From: Camarhynchus parvulus
Lineage: Eukaryota > Chordata > Aves > Passeriformes > Thraupidae
Length of the DNA stretch: 64,000 nt
Assembly: GCF_901933205.1 (NCBI RefSeq)
Contig: NC_044573.1
Location: forward strand, 28,641,493 to 28,705,492
Reading direction: 5' to 3'
Below the pieces are notes generated by a model. The model did not search any database and had not been told where the DNA came from. It was given only the letters and a program-made list of their open reading frames with translations. Within the stretch, counting starts at the first letter, position 1; every line of letters begins with the position of its first letter. The position numbers and the translations under genes are program-made. Shown in pieces: positions 1 through 12,839 of this stretch.

Positions 1-2120
1 ACCAAGAAAATATTTCCTTCTCAACTTAAGTGGTAAAATATCTGGAGTGCACTTCAAAGGACTTGAGGTAAAGATTTTAAAAGAGCTGTGTGTAGAAAGA
101 AGAAAATATCTTGTGAATTTTTGAGATGGGAAAAGATAAAATAATTGTGTCAAAGCCCAGAACACTGCTTTACAATCATTTTTTCAAGATTATGAGGTTT
201 CATTTGCCACATTTTATTTTCAAGATGCATCATTAATTCATGCAGCTGAAAATGTTTTATTCAGAACTTTTTTTAGTGCAGGCACCTCATCCTCTTCTTC
301 GCCTTCCAAAATAGATACAGAACAAAACAACTCAGAGAGTCAGTTTGTTGATTATACTGATTGTATCTTAGAACTGATAGAAAGCCCATAGTATTTTCAG
401 CTTTTTATGGCTTTTGATTTTTAGTTCTGGCTCTCTGTCACCTTCCAGACTGAGAAGAACTTTACTGTGAGCAGAGTACAGGAGTGTAAGATTTTTTCCA
501 AATTAGCTAAATCTAGATTGAAATTACTTCTGGGTTCTATTTAGTCAGTTTGCCTGCCTGGCTGTCAGGAAATGTAATAAAGCTCTGCATCTAAAGAGCA
601 AGAGAAGCAAAAGTGAACTCAATTCAGCAAAGTCCTTAAGTTAAACAAAGAACACAAGCAGGTTTCCTTTCTGTTCATGAAATAACTTATCTTTAATCAA
701 CCTCAGTCTACGGCCCTCTTACGCCTCTCTAGATGGCCCCACTTACTTCTGTGCCCTTTATTGTGGGCTTTGTTATTTTGAGATTCTCTGTGCCATATCT
801 CTGCCCTCACACCAGGCATGTGAGTTTTGCAAAAAGGGACTTAAATTACAGCAGTATTCAATTCGTGTAATGTTCAATATCTGCAATACAGATGGCTGCA
901 CTGAAGACAGTTTCCCTCCAGTCTCAGTCACTGGACACAAGTGACAGTGAAGATTAATTACAACATCTAGCTCAGCTATAGATGTGTATGTTGCAAATGT
1001 TAGCATTCATCCAGATTAATCCTATCCCCAGTGTCTGACTGAAAAATCTGTCTTTGATTCTGTTCTTGTTAAACATCATTTCCATTTCTTTTCCCCCTGC
1101 TGTCAATGGAATCAACTTTCTTCTCCCACTCCCATTTCCCTAATCCCACCTTTTGTAGCACACATGGACATCATATTCTGTAGGACCTGGGCACGTCCTG
1201 GAACAGAGGTCAATGACACATTTTCATGAGCATTTTTACAGGCAAAAGGACCTCACCTCTTCCTGACAGGACACTAAAGTACAAAGCCACTAAAGGGTTT
1301 GCCTCTTACTCCACATGTAAGCTCTCTCCTGAGCTGAGCTGAAGTTAAAACCAAACTTCTCCTTTTCCTTTGCTGAATGCATCATATTCAGAAGCTGATA
1401 TGCAAAAATCCAAATAAATATTTCATTGAAATTTGATTTAATGCTTTACTTTCTCAAAAGTAATAGCTAATATGATAGCAAAAATCTCACTATTTACTTT
1501 TTATGAGATACCAGTCTCCTATTTTCCCAGAAAGCCATGTGTGCTACAAGGACTGTTGTCTGTCCAACACTAGAGACAATGGGATGGAGGTTTTCAAAGC
1601 TATCTACAGGGCACTTAGGCCTTCAAAACTCCATTTAAATTATTCCTTTAGGCATTTGTTTCATGGCAGGATTAATTCTTTTGAATAATATTAAGTCCTC
1701 TCTAAGGCCTCCACTGAGCTTCTTCAGGACAGGTGGAATATTAAAATTATAGGACCAACCTATATAGTCATTGCTCCAGGGATAAATGGGCAAAACTTGG
1801 GTCTGCATAGGAATAAATGCATTAACAATGTGAAACACTGTCTCAGAGGAAAAAAACTATTTTAGTTTCCAAAAATCATACACCACCTATTTGAATTCCC
1901 CTGGTGGGATGAGCAGAATCCCAGTCTACTGCTTCTACGGCCCCTTCTGATTTGCTTTACCATATGCAAACGCTTTCTCCCACGTGAAAAGGAGATTTTT
2001 TTCCCTCCTTTCTCTTTCATTTAATCCTTTTTTTTTTTTTGGTCAAAGTCATAGTTACAGATCAAAGCTATTCTCTTGCTTCTGGAAAAAATAAAAAACT
2101 TTCATTCCTCTCTGTTTATC
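1..2120. other. Unique AT-rich noncoding sequence
   Basis: No gene, repeat family or RNA gene is recognisable. Open frames are short (77 aa or less) and resemble nothing. A T12-type run lies near 2030. This is consistent with gene-desert or intronic DNA. Confidence 0.6.
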
Positions 2121-2226
2121 CATATATGCATATATATGTATATATATGTGTATATATATGTATATATATGTATATATATGTATATATATATAATATAAAT
2201 ATATAAATATATATAAATATATAACT
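2121..2226. repeat. TATATATG-type AT microsatellite
   Basis: An imperfect tandem array of a roughly 10-bp unit (gtatatatat), with TG and TA variants, decays at its right end into AAATATAT units. It is simple low-complexity sequence and is probably length-polymorphic. Confidence 0.9.
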
Positions 2227-5190
2227 ATATGAACAAAACTGTTATTCAGTTTTTCTGAGAATTACTTTTACAGTAGTACTGAAAGAGGAGAAAAACTATT
2301 AGGAGGAAAATATAAAATTTTTGTTTTCACTGTATAAAATTGTTACTTATTACTATTATGTAAGACTGTAATTCATGTTTGTGCAGTGGGTCCCATTACA
2401 TGTTGTGCGTGCCTCATTCCTAAAGGCCAACCTGAATGTCTCCACCGCGAAGCCCAATTTTTAGTCTTCTCCTGAAGTACATTTCTGTAACTCTGAGTTC
2501 TTTATTATATATGACAACTGAGTGACCAAGAGGTGGATGTGTTCAAGTAAGGACTGGCTCTGCTTCTCAATCTTCTCTCTCAGGTTACAAATTTTACAGC
2601 AGGTTTTGGCAGTAAATGAACGTCAAGAACTGAGCTGAAGTGTAAGGATGTGGTAGATATGTCTGAGAAATCCAAACAATCTGCTGACCTTGGAAGTGAA
2701 AAAGTTTTGTAACCCAAGTGCATAGTTTGAATTCTTTATGCATTAACACTGATACATAAAAAAACATGAAAGAAAAATCTCTTGAATGCAGAATGCCCAG
2801 CTGAGTTCAGGCACATTGCATATAGATTAATAATTTGGATGTCCTTCAGAAAGTTCATCTGAAGACTTCACAAACCCCTAAGTTAAAGACATTCTCCACT
2901 CATAATAAAAAATGCTTTTTTATAAACCACAAGAATTTTGTTACTTTGCAGGCTCATCTAGGGAAACCAAATTACACATTCAGAGGAAAAGGCACCTGTT
3001 CAGACCCTTGTCAGGGTGGCCCCAGATGCTGCTCTGCTCTGTGGTCCAGGGGTGACACCTATCTGGATGAGTTAATGGGTGCTCTCCCATCTCTCTGGAT
3101 CACCCTTCAGATTGAGGGGATCACTGCTCAGAAGCATGGGACATTATGGGATGCAGGGAAAAAGCATTTCAGGACTCCACAAGACTCATTATGGGATGTT
3201 TAGGTGAAGAACCAAAGGCGAGGAAAGGAATGGATCTAGGTGACTTGTGAACACACATGGGAAAACAGAGAATGAAGTGAATAAAAGGGGCTGATTGCTG
3301 ATATACAGTGCACTTTTATGACTGTGCATGGCGCTCAGCAGAGTCTGCTTTATGTTCTGAATTCCCTTTCTAAGGATTTTTCTATTTTATGTGTGTATGT
3401 GGGGGTCTAAGTGCCAACAACTGGAGTGGGATCCAGGCTCAGAGGCCCTGGTGGGGCAAGCAACTGGAAGAAGTACAAACATGTAACAAAGTACAAACAC
3501 ATGTATGAGTGAATGAGCCGTAGTAAATATTGAGCCAGGCTTGCTGGTGAAATGACCTGGGGATCAGATGTGTTTGTGTTTCTGAGCAGAAAGCCATGCA
3601 AGGAGCTGGGTACCAGCAGGACCAGCGGAGTCCCAGTCAGTCATGGGTGACCTCTTTGTATGTACCCATGGATTTGTGTATGTGCGAGCCATGGGGCTTT
3701 GCCAGCGGCTGCAGAGGGGCTCTGGACCTCTAGAGTTCCTGCTTGTGCCAGTGCTAATTAGCCTGTCTGTGCTGGTCTGTGTGTCCAGTTGTCTGTATAT
3801 GCATTCTATGTGTGTGTTTCTGTGTGTGTGCCTACTGGGAATCCACGCAGATCTGGGGAGTGTGGAGCTGTGACAGCCTCACCTCTATCAGGTCACTGGA
3901 TTTCGCATGTAAAAACACAGAGACAATAATGTACATTTGTTTTACTTTAGAAATGGGACTTGTAGTAAGAAACTTACATTTCTCTCTGAGTTTCTCTTGA
4001 ATCATTACTACTCCTGCTGAAGGTTTTGCCAACCCAGCTTCTGGAGTGAAGAGTCTGCCACACTCAGTAATAATAATATCAACATAGTGCTTACATTGCA
4101 ATCTCTGTCTGAAAAGCTCTTTGAAAACATCTGCTAATTAATTCAATTAGTTAATACAATTAGACTGTAAAAAGACTGCACACTCCTCAAGTCATCCACT
4201 TGTAAAGCATTTCCCTTCTAACTTTTAAGAACTAAAAATATAACTGCATTCAATTCCCTTAATACCTGTCATTCTTACCCTGGGCCAATTAAGAGCTGAC
4301 GTATTCCTACCTAACAACTAGAAATAGAGAGACAGTGTGAGAGGCGGGAAGATTGTTTTAGGGTATTAAAGGGAATGTAATTAAATATTTGTTCAGGAGT
4401 AATTGTGCATAAATTGCGTTAGAATTAAGTTTCATATCATTAGTACATCTTAATTAGTGTCTTTTCAATGATCAGTGTTTAACTCGCAATTGTTTTGCTT
4501 TATTTTAAATTAAGTACTTCTTTGTAAATCCTTTACTTAAATCCATTGCCCATAACTTTTTCTCTTGGTACTAGAACTGATGTTTTTGATGTTATTAAAT
4601 GTCTGCAGGTGCCCACTACAATTTCGCAGTCATAACATCTCAACACATTCCTCATAATAAGTGAAGATTAATTTTAGTATTTCTTGCCTCAGTTTTTAGA
4701 ATATTTTTATATATCTATATTAAAAAATATATGTGTGAAGTAGACTTGTGCACTTAGCTGGAAGCAGCAGTCTTCTCTAACTTTTGGAGATGAAAGGTTA
4801 ATTACATCAGGGGAAAGGCAATACAGTATTAAATAATAGAACAGGAAGATGTGAATTAAGGCAGAGCATCTTTTGATCTGTATGATGGAGCACAGTTATA
4901 ACAGCTGCATCAGAGCTACCTTGGCTGCTGGAGGTCATCTGGTCAAGTATTGCTGAATCATGCAGAAACAGACAATTTTATGGATAATAAAAACACTAAT
5001 AGAGTTTTGCATAAACATACTGCTTCCAAGGAGCAATGACTGACTCATTATCTTCATAAAGTTTTTGGCAGCTCCTAAAAACCAGATTTCCATCTGTAAC
5101 TAAAGTTGCAATTCAAGAGAGAAAAGTCTATGTCTTGGTCACAGAGATGGTGATAAAATACCACTGAAAAATCTGTAGGAGGACAAGTAA
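2227..5190. other. Unique noncoding sequence with a TG-rich tract and a homeobox-motif cluster
   Basis: No gene is recognised. A 122-aa open frame at 2835-3203 has no domain signature. From about 3650 to 3840 the plus strand is TG-rich. From about 4105 to 4560 the sequence is rich in TAATTA and AATTAA motifs and looks like a regulatory element; see findings. Confidence 0.5.
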
Positions 5191-5241
5191 TGGAAAAAAA
5201 AAACCAAACTAACAACAAACCAAACCAAAAGCCAAAAAAAC
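5191..5241. repeat. A-rich low-complexity tract (AAAC/CAAAA)
   Basis: Plus-strand A-rich sequence with interspersed C (aaaccaaac, aacaacaaac, gccaaaaaaacc). It is a simple low-complexity stretch. Confidence 0.75.
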
Positions 5242-5518
5242 CTCGCAGGTCAGTGTACTCAACATGAAATTTTGCACATGTTTCTCTTTCCACATGCAAC
5301 TTTCCATATGTTAGCCATACATATCCATGTCCCAACATTCAAAATGTCACATCTTCATTTCTATTTTTCATTATTTTAGTATGGAAAATTTTTAATCTTG
5401 TAATCTTTGTTCTTTACTAAAAAAAATGGGATGGCAGACAACTGTTAATTATCTAGGAATAACTGTATTGACAGTTCTTATTAATGTGTAGTTTTGCAAG
5501 TCATTCTGAGAGTATAAC

Positions 5519-5830
5519 AACTCTTCTGGATCAGACCACTGGTGCATCTAGCTAAATAGTCTCTGAGAAAGCAAGGGAGCCTGAGATTTTCATTTAATCC
5601 ACTCTCTTTGTATTTCTCAGCATCCACACTTGTTTTACTAAGAGTAATAGGAATCACAGCCCTGTTAATCCCCTCTAGTATTTTGTTTATGAAAATGTGG
5701 TCCATGAATCTGTCTAGTTTCTTACTCAGCATTTTGATACTATCTGCCTCTTGAGCTTCCTGTGCCAAAATTGTTGCAGTAATTTCAGTTATCATTACAC
5801 CTAGCTGAAGAAAATAACACCTCCATGATG
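5519..5830. repeat. Degenerate ancient interspersed repeat (candidate)
   Basis: The left part (ggatcagaccactggtgcat, then ctagc) resembles, from memory, an old repeat of turtles, crocodiles and birds containing 'gatcagaccantggtccatctag'. The right part (near 5700-5800: 'atgaatctgtctag', 'tcctgtgcc', 'gctgaagaaaataac') matches the same family's later segment in the right order. I cannot name the family or assign an orientation. A 104-aa minus-strand open frame at 5481-5795 lies inside it and is not considered a gene. Confidence 0.45.
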
Positions 5831-8800
5831 CAGTTGATGTGTCTTCATCAACACTTTGTGTTTAAGAAGTTCATGTCAATTGTCAGAAACACTTTGGAAA
5901 GAGTAGCAAATGAATGTGACTTACAGTAAGGCAGCACCCTTTTGCCTGAAAACATTCATTGAAATAAGAGCAAAGCTGAACCCAGATCTTGGAAGTCTTT
6001 GTCCCTAGCCACTGTGTTGAACCACTCTTACTGGGCTGTATTTGACAGGCACTGCAATCACAGAGGAGGTGAGAAATAGGAGGAGTTATGTAAGCTGGTA
6101 GTTTCAGGCTGAAGATGAAACAGCCCTCAGAAACTGCATGCCATGTCCCCAGAGTAACAGCTTCTGCTGAAAACAAGGTGTCAGTGAGAATAAAGGAAAA
6201 GATTGAAAAGTGGATGTGGTAGTTATAAAAGGACTGCAAGATGTCATCCCAGTGTGGACATGGGAGACACAGGACACAGTCTTCGGAGTATATCCAAGAA
6301 AGCTGAAATTAAAGGCCAGTTTGAAAAGAGCTACTCGGACAAATTGAGACTGACAAGATAAGCTTAGCTCCTTTAGCCTCACTAAACTTGAGGGTGAATT
6401 GAATGACCTGCCATAGCATTTTCCAGCCTTGGTTTCCTCTGTTTGAGAGTCTGAGAAATGCTGAAAATACACAAAGTAAATATTCATGAAGGAAGGAAGC
6501 TATTTCTGTTAAAGCAACAAGTTAATTTTTTAAGTAAAAGCACAAAAATTTAATGTGAATTGACTAAGCCAAAATTAGGTTTCCAGCAAAATTCTGGAAC
6601 AGTCTTTCTATAACAATAGGGACAAAATGAATAATTTTAAGAAGCAGTTAAATCATGCTTTTGAAACGGTACATAATGAAGTTACCAATAATCATTGAAA
6701 GCCAGATTTGCTGATCTGGGAATTTTTGCTGAGAACTTTCTGACAGCTGATCATCAGATGCTTATCTTCAAGGGATAACATCCAAGGTTACTCAGACCTG
6801 GAATGGAAACCAATATTGCTTAGTAAAACAGCATGAGCCTTCTGCGCAATCCTGATTGAGACAAAAATGTGGAGGCAAGAGCAATGATAATCTCACCCCA
6901 TTCTCCATCTGGGTTCATTGCCCTGTTGCACTCTGCTTTGATTGCTTCAGTGCTAAATCTGATACCTTTGGACATTCATTCTAAAACTATTGTGACAGGT
7001 GCCTGCTTCTGTACAAACCTCTTTGAGAAATACTCGAGAGGCTAGCAAAAATCTTTTCCTTCAAGAACTGCAAGGACTTTAAAAGCTGCTCATTTTATAA
7101 GAGCTTGTATTTCAGTGATAACTAAAGAAAAAATAGAACATTAAAAAAACAGGTATTTCTTTGGCCATTCTCTTTTATTTGCTTTGGACTTGAAAACATG
7201 GAGATGTGACAGATCAAGAAAAATGAAGTTAGGAAGATACTAAGAAATTAAATGACCAATCTTGATCTTAACTATGATATCAAAGAATAAAGTTCTGGTA
7301 ATCTTCTACATCATGTGTTATATGCTGTCAGTAGTGTAAATACATTTGTCTTTTCACACTGACAGTATCCTCAGGCTGACATTAATATTTTAATAGTTTC
7401 CTAAAAATTTTCTCTCAGCCACATTTTCAATTCACCAAGAACAAAAGGCAAGTTTACATATCTATATGGTCAGCAGCCAGATTTTTCAGATATTCTATTG
7501 AAATAAATCCAATACCATTAATGTGGTTCAGGGATGGTCATATCCTACAAAATGCACAAGGTCCAGTAATTTGTAATGTAACACCTAATATTAAAATCTC
7601 AGAAAAGTGCAGCACTGTGCTGTACTGTGCTTTCACTTCATGAAAATGTGGTTCAGTTAGGGACCTTAGACTGCCAAAAATTGGTCTTTAAATCAATCTG
7701 ATTATAAGTCATTTACAAGGCTCAGTTCCACTTTCAGAGTCAGCTGGAACCTTAGCACTGACTGCAGTGAGACTACAATCTATCAGCAGGTCAATATTAA
7801 AAAGCAAGTAACCCAAGCACTGTTTTTTACATGTAATATTTGATTTAAAGAATGAAGAACACGATGTGAAAGAAGTGAGAACAAGATGTGTGTGCAAAAG
7901 AGAGATAGAGATATAATTACTGATAGGAAAAGCTGTGGGATTCTGAAAGTGATATTAATGAGAGAAATGCAAAAAGAATCTTCATATTTTACCAGTGGAA
8001 AAATACCATGATTTTGTAATGGTGGATGTTGAAACCCCATCATCACCAACTGGATTTGAGATAAAACACCTCCACACAGAGGATAATCTCTCAGTTGTGT
8101 CAGGCTGGGGGATGGTGAAGATTCTCTATTCAATACTTCAGCTCCTGCATTCTGCCATTCTGTCTATCAGATACATTCACTTCCCTCTTTTGTGAGACAT
8201 ATAATCATTCCATTGTACTGTGCACTGCTAATCTCCTGCTGCAATTTCTGAAATCTGTGAAATCACTTTTTATGCAGTTTACATTTCAAATCCCTTCAAG
8301 GTAGATTTGTGGCTCTGTATAAATCTTTTTCCCTTGTATGAAATGTATCAAGAAACAAGATGCAGTCACAAAATGTTCCCTTTACTGGATGACTGTACAC
8401 GTTCATTTGATTTTTATCTTTCTGAAGACAAACGTATCATCACATTCTCCCAGGAACTTGTAGTGAAAAACTTGAAATACTTTCTTTGCATTTTTATGAA
8501 AGTTATGATAACATTCCTATGACTGAAGCACGGCTCTGCCTTATAAAATAGATGAAATACAATGTTCCTCATGCTTAGCAAGATGTATTAGTAGGCATGA
8601 ATAAATGATCTCAACAACTTGCACTACAGGAGTCATGCAGCAGCTTGTCCCATTGTTGTATCCATACCCTAAGCTGCAACCTACCAAAGGGAGGATTTCA
8701 TATAAGCCTATTACTTCTGAAGTTTGTTGATTTTACGCAAAAGCCCTCCTCCAAACAAACAAAAAGCAACCCAACACTATTACACTATTTTCACTTCCTC

Positions 8801-10867
8801 TTAGACACATACGCAGAGCAAAACAGAAAAAACACCTTTTGGACATGAATTGTTAACTTTTGTGAAGATGCCCATGGGTGATGGCATTAGCTATCACAGA
8901 CTTCTTTGAAGTTTTTTGTGTGCACATCTCTCAAATACTTTAGACTCTTCCCCAAAATGCCTTGAAGAAAAGCCAGTCCTACTGAGAAAGAGAGAGGCTA
9001 AGAATCTTTTGCATTGTGTTCTCACTGGTTCTCTTGAGAAGCAATTGAGTTCTGAGTGTTTGGGCTTGCACAACTTTCCTAATAAGAGAATGACTACACA
9101 TTTGAACTAGATCTCAGACAGCCTAACTACAGCTCTGTCTGAGGCAAAACCTCCTCCTCCTCAGGCTTCACAAAGCTCTTGAGTGTGGCTGTGTCATAGA
9201 TTCCACTACAGAGATGGACAGAAAGTGGATTCATTCCCACTTGTGATTTCTGTAGACCTAAAGGAATGGATGATGAGGATAAGGCAAACATGGACCTTGA
9301 AGAGCTTTATCTTTCCAACAATATGCTTATCATACATTACATGATGTGGTATTTTAGGGGGTTTCGATTACATATCAGTTTCTAAATGTCTCATTCTAGG
9401 TTGTTATTCCCTTGATGATTTCTGTGTGATGATCTTCCCCTTTTGGGGGATCCAGACCCTAGCAGTATTAACAATTACTTAAGGTTTGTCTTAGATACAT
9501 AGGTTACAGCAAGAAAAGAATAAACTACCAAAAAAGAATAAACTACCGGCACAACAAAAGACATCACTGTTTTATTTCTTCTTTTTCTGGATCTCAACTG
9601 AATAAAAAGCCTAATCTACTATTTCTACATAGTGGACATCTACTAGATGTGTGTAAGGTGCAAAATCTTACATCTCACCGGGTATATTGAATTGTCTGCA
9701 GTGTTCTACTTTCAAATAGTCCTGACTATTTGCTCCAAGTGTAAAATGCACTTACTTATCCCAGTCCGTACGAAGGAAATTCTGAGCTTTTAATGGGACC
9801 TGTGCTATTCAGACATATAATTTTTGCCCTTACAAAGTTTTCTTTAAAAGCTTTAAACCAAGCAACCTAGGAAAGTTTCAAAACAGTCATTTCAAACAAA
9901 GCTTCCATAACTAATATGAGATATTGCAGAAAATTATAGCCATATTTTAAATCCCTCAACAATTTTTCACAGGAAACCCAGAAGAACAGTTTTAATTTAA
10001 CTGATGTATTTGATATGCTAGCAATGAATTTTTGCAAAAGGTACTAACTGATTTATGGTTTTAATCTGTGTACAGTGAGTGCTTTATGGAAATCGTACAA
10101 ATTGTGGGCTACTCCTTAATGCATCTCTAACAATGATAAATTAAAAAAAAAAAACAACACATAAAACCCACTCTGTTTCACCCTTTTGAATGAAAATTAG
10201 CATGAGAATGAAAACAAAAACATTGAATATTGGTGATATGATGAAAAGCAATATTAAACAATCAAAAATTGCATTAACAGGCAGAAGCTATTTGTTTTTT
10301 GCTGTTTTTTCTTGCTTTTTTATTATTCTTAGTATTCTTTTTCAGACAATTCAAGGTGTCCTGTCAGTGTGACAAGTGCAAAACAGTTGACTAATATCTT
10401 AATGAATCAAAATGAGAGTATTACCTATAAGTAGAAAAGAAGTGTTTCCTCTTGTGAAGAAGTTCAAGTTTTGCTAAAGGAAAATTCTGGAGAGGCAGAT
10501 ATCCCAGAGACAGATATCCCTGTCACAAAGATTTGTAACCAGAAAGTAAATTTTTTCAGCAGGCTTTAGTGGTTGTTTCAATGTTTAGTTAATGGTTATT
10601 CTCTAGGTAAAAATATTTTTGTTCAATTTTTCAGTGCATTTTGGGATTATCATGAATCAACAATAACAATCATGCACTGAAGTTCCCACAGCAAGTAGCT
10701 GCTACCAGGACCAGTAAGTACAAAGTCACCAAAATGCATCCTAAATCCACAGAAAATGGATCCTAAATACGGAAACTTTCATCTCAGGCGAGTGACAATT
10801 GCTTTAAATACAGGAAAGAAAATGGTGTGTCCCTCTTCCCGCCTCTCCTTCAGAGCTATCTAAGAAT
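5831..10867. other. Unique AT-rich noncoding sequence
   Basis: About 5 kb without a recognisable gene or repeat family. It holds small local duplications only, such as the 'gaataaactacc' direct repeat near 9520-9547 and an A-run near 10141. Open frames reach 118 aa on the minus strand (5883-6239, partly in this block) and 116 aa (7783-8133), none with a domain. Confidence 0.55.
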
Positions 10868-11221
10868 CATACAATAGCCAAGGGATATTCCACACCATAG
10901 AATGCCATACCTAGTAACTGGGGCAATTACTAAGAAGGGAGGTGGTGATGGTTTGGGTATGGGCTGGGTATTGGTCACTGGGTGGTGAGCAATTGCACTG
11001 TCCATCCCTTGGTTCTCTTGGGTTTTGTTATTCCCTCTCTCATTACTGTTATTGTTTTGTTATTACCACTATTATTATTATTAGTTTCAGTTATTAGTCT
11101 TTCTCATTTCAGCCCATGAGGTCTATCTTTTCCTTCTGTTCCTCATTCCCAGTTTGGGGGTAAGGGGAATGAGTGAGTGATTGCCTGGCACTCAGTTGAT
11201 AGCTGGGATTCAACCATGACA
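10868..11221 (+). mobile_element. Avian endogenous-retrovirus LTR fragment (ERVL-like), 5'-truncated
   Basis: This matches, in order, blocks I recall from a common avian LTR: 'agggatattccacaccata' near 10880, 'gctgggtattggtcactggg' near 10964, 'ggtggtgagcaattgcactg', a TTATTA-rich stretch near 11060-11085, 'cagcccatgagg' near 11112, and the end 'ccatgaca' at 11214-11221, which provides the terminal CA. The 5' end with its expected TG and inverted terminus was not found, so this is a partial or heavily diverged LTR. No internal retroviral genes flank it. Orientation is taken as plus because the CA end is at the right; the family reads plausibly either way. Confidence 0.65.
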
Positions 11222-12839
11222 AACAGTAAAAACCCCAGGCACAAGCCAAACCTAAAGGTTTTTAGTCCCAATACACATGAAGAGGAGCATAAGACACCTA
11301 AGTAGCAACAATAATGTTACATTAAGGTGAAACTAGAGTTAAATATTCCAGATTGTCCTTCTAAATAATGGAAATATTTTCAACATCTCTACATTCATCT
11401 GTGTCTGAATGAGGCACAGGAAAGAAAAAAATCCTGTAGGATATAAGTAATGGAAAATAAAAGTGGAGTATCTTATACTTTCATAAGCTTCATGATCAGC
11501 AGTGTGGACTTCTTTTGCAATTGTTTATGATATACATGACCAATCAATTCTTTAATGGTTCCAGATGGTTAGTGCAGCTGATTTCATAGTACATCTTTGA
11601 CAGCGCTGTCACTGGATTATGGTCTGCTTTCTTCTATCTTTGTGTCTAAGACCAAGGAGTCCACAAATCAGGGTTGCTCCTTGCTCACTGTGGCCCTAAG
11701 CAAGAGCTGTTAACTGTATGATGCCCTTGCTACTCCTCATTCTTGAAGGAAAAAGAACTACAGGGATTCAGAAGGAGAAAATAGTTAAAGTATCCTACAC
11801 CACAACATCTGTATTTCCTCTTCCCTTGAAATGCCTGCTGCAGGAAAAGCAGCACAGGTTGGGTTTAATTACTCCTGCTGTCTGCCATAAAATACATCAT
11901 GCCATTTCTCCAACTGAATAATGGAAGCAGAAGCATGATTGATAAAGAGATAAGCCAGGTTAATTGGCTTTATTTCAACAAACATCAATTAATTAAATTT
12001 AAACACCAGAGGGAGGGCATCTGCTCACTCTAGTTCAGCCTGGAGATCTTCCTCCCCTCTCTCTGCTGATCATGAAAAGCTACAGGGCTCCCTGGAATAA
12101 CTCCAGGAAGGCCAACCTCATAAAGAAATTATTTCAAAATTGTCACATGGTCTGCATTCTTAACCTTTTTGCAACTCAGTCAGCTAAAACAAGAATTCAA
12201 CACAGCTAGCCCTTCATGATTCCTCAGCTCTCTCAGCAGGAATCAAAAAATTAAAATCCCCTGGAGAGGAAACTGCAATCTGTCTCCTGTAATTTGGCTT
12301 GCAGGGTTTTTGTTAATTTTCTTTTTAATTATGGTCTACAGTCACGGAACACATTTATTGTTAAGGTTCATTCCATCCTATACCTGCCAACGCAGACCAA
12401 GATTGGTCATTTTTGATGAAAGATTATTTTTCACCATAACAAGTCAGTCAAAATGAAACTTTCCTGCTTTGTTGCATGAACTTAAGCATTCTCAGAAGAA
12501 AGGGAAAGAGATTTCCTACTTTCCTTCTCTTATTTTCTTTTTGTTTATTAATTCTTTCTATAGGTGTTTGTGTTGCTGTAAGAAACGTTAAAGAAATGAG
12601 AAAGAAAAATGGATGGAAGTGTCAATGACAAATTTTTTGTAGCAGTATGAAGATTTTCCCATGTCACAAAAGACACACAGACACACATATATGGTCATAT
12701 CCAACTCTGTAAATAAAATCAATCTGTCATGGATTTAAGATCACAGAAAATACAGAAGCCAGTCAAGAAGTCTTCTACTTCCCCAAATCAGGATTAAAAT
12801 ATATATAGGATCCCAGACAGAGGCTGACCTATTCTGTTC
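11222..12839. other. Unique noncoding sequence
   Basis: No gene seen. The stretch 11935-12015 contains a dense set of TTAATT, ATCAATTAATTAAATTT and TTTATT motifs and is a candidate regulatory element (see findings). Confidence 0.5.
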
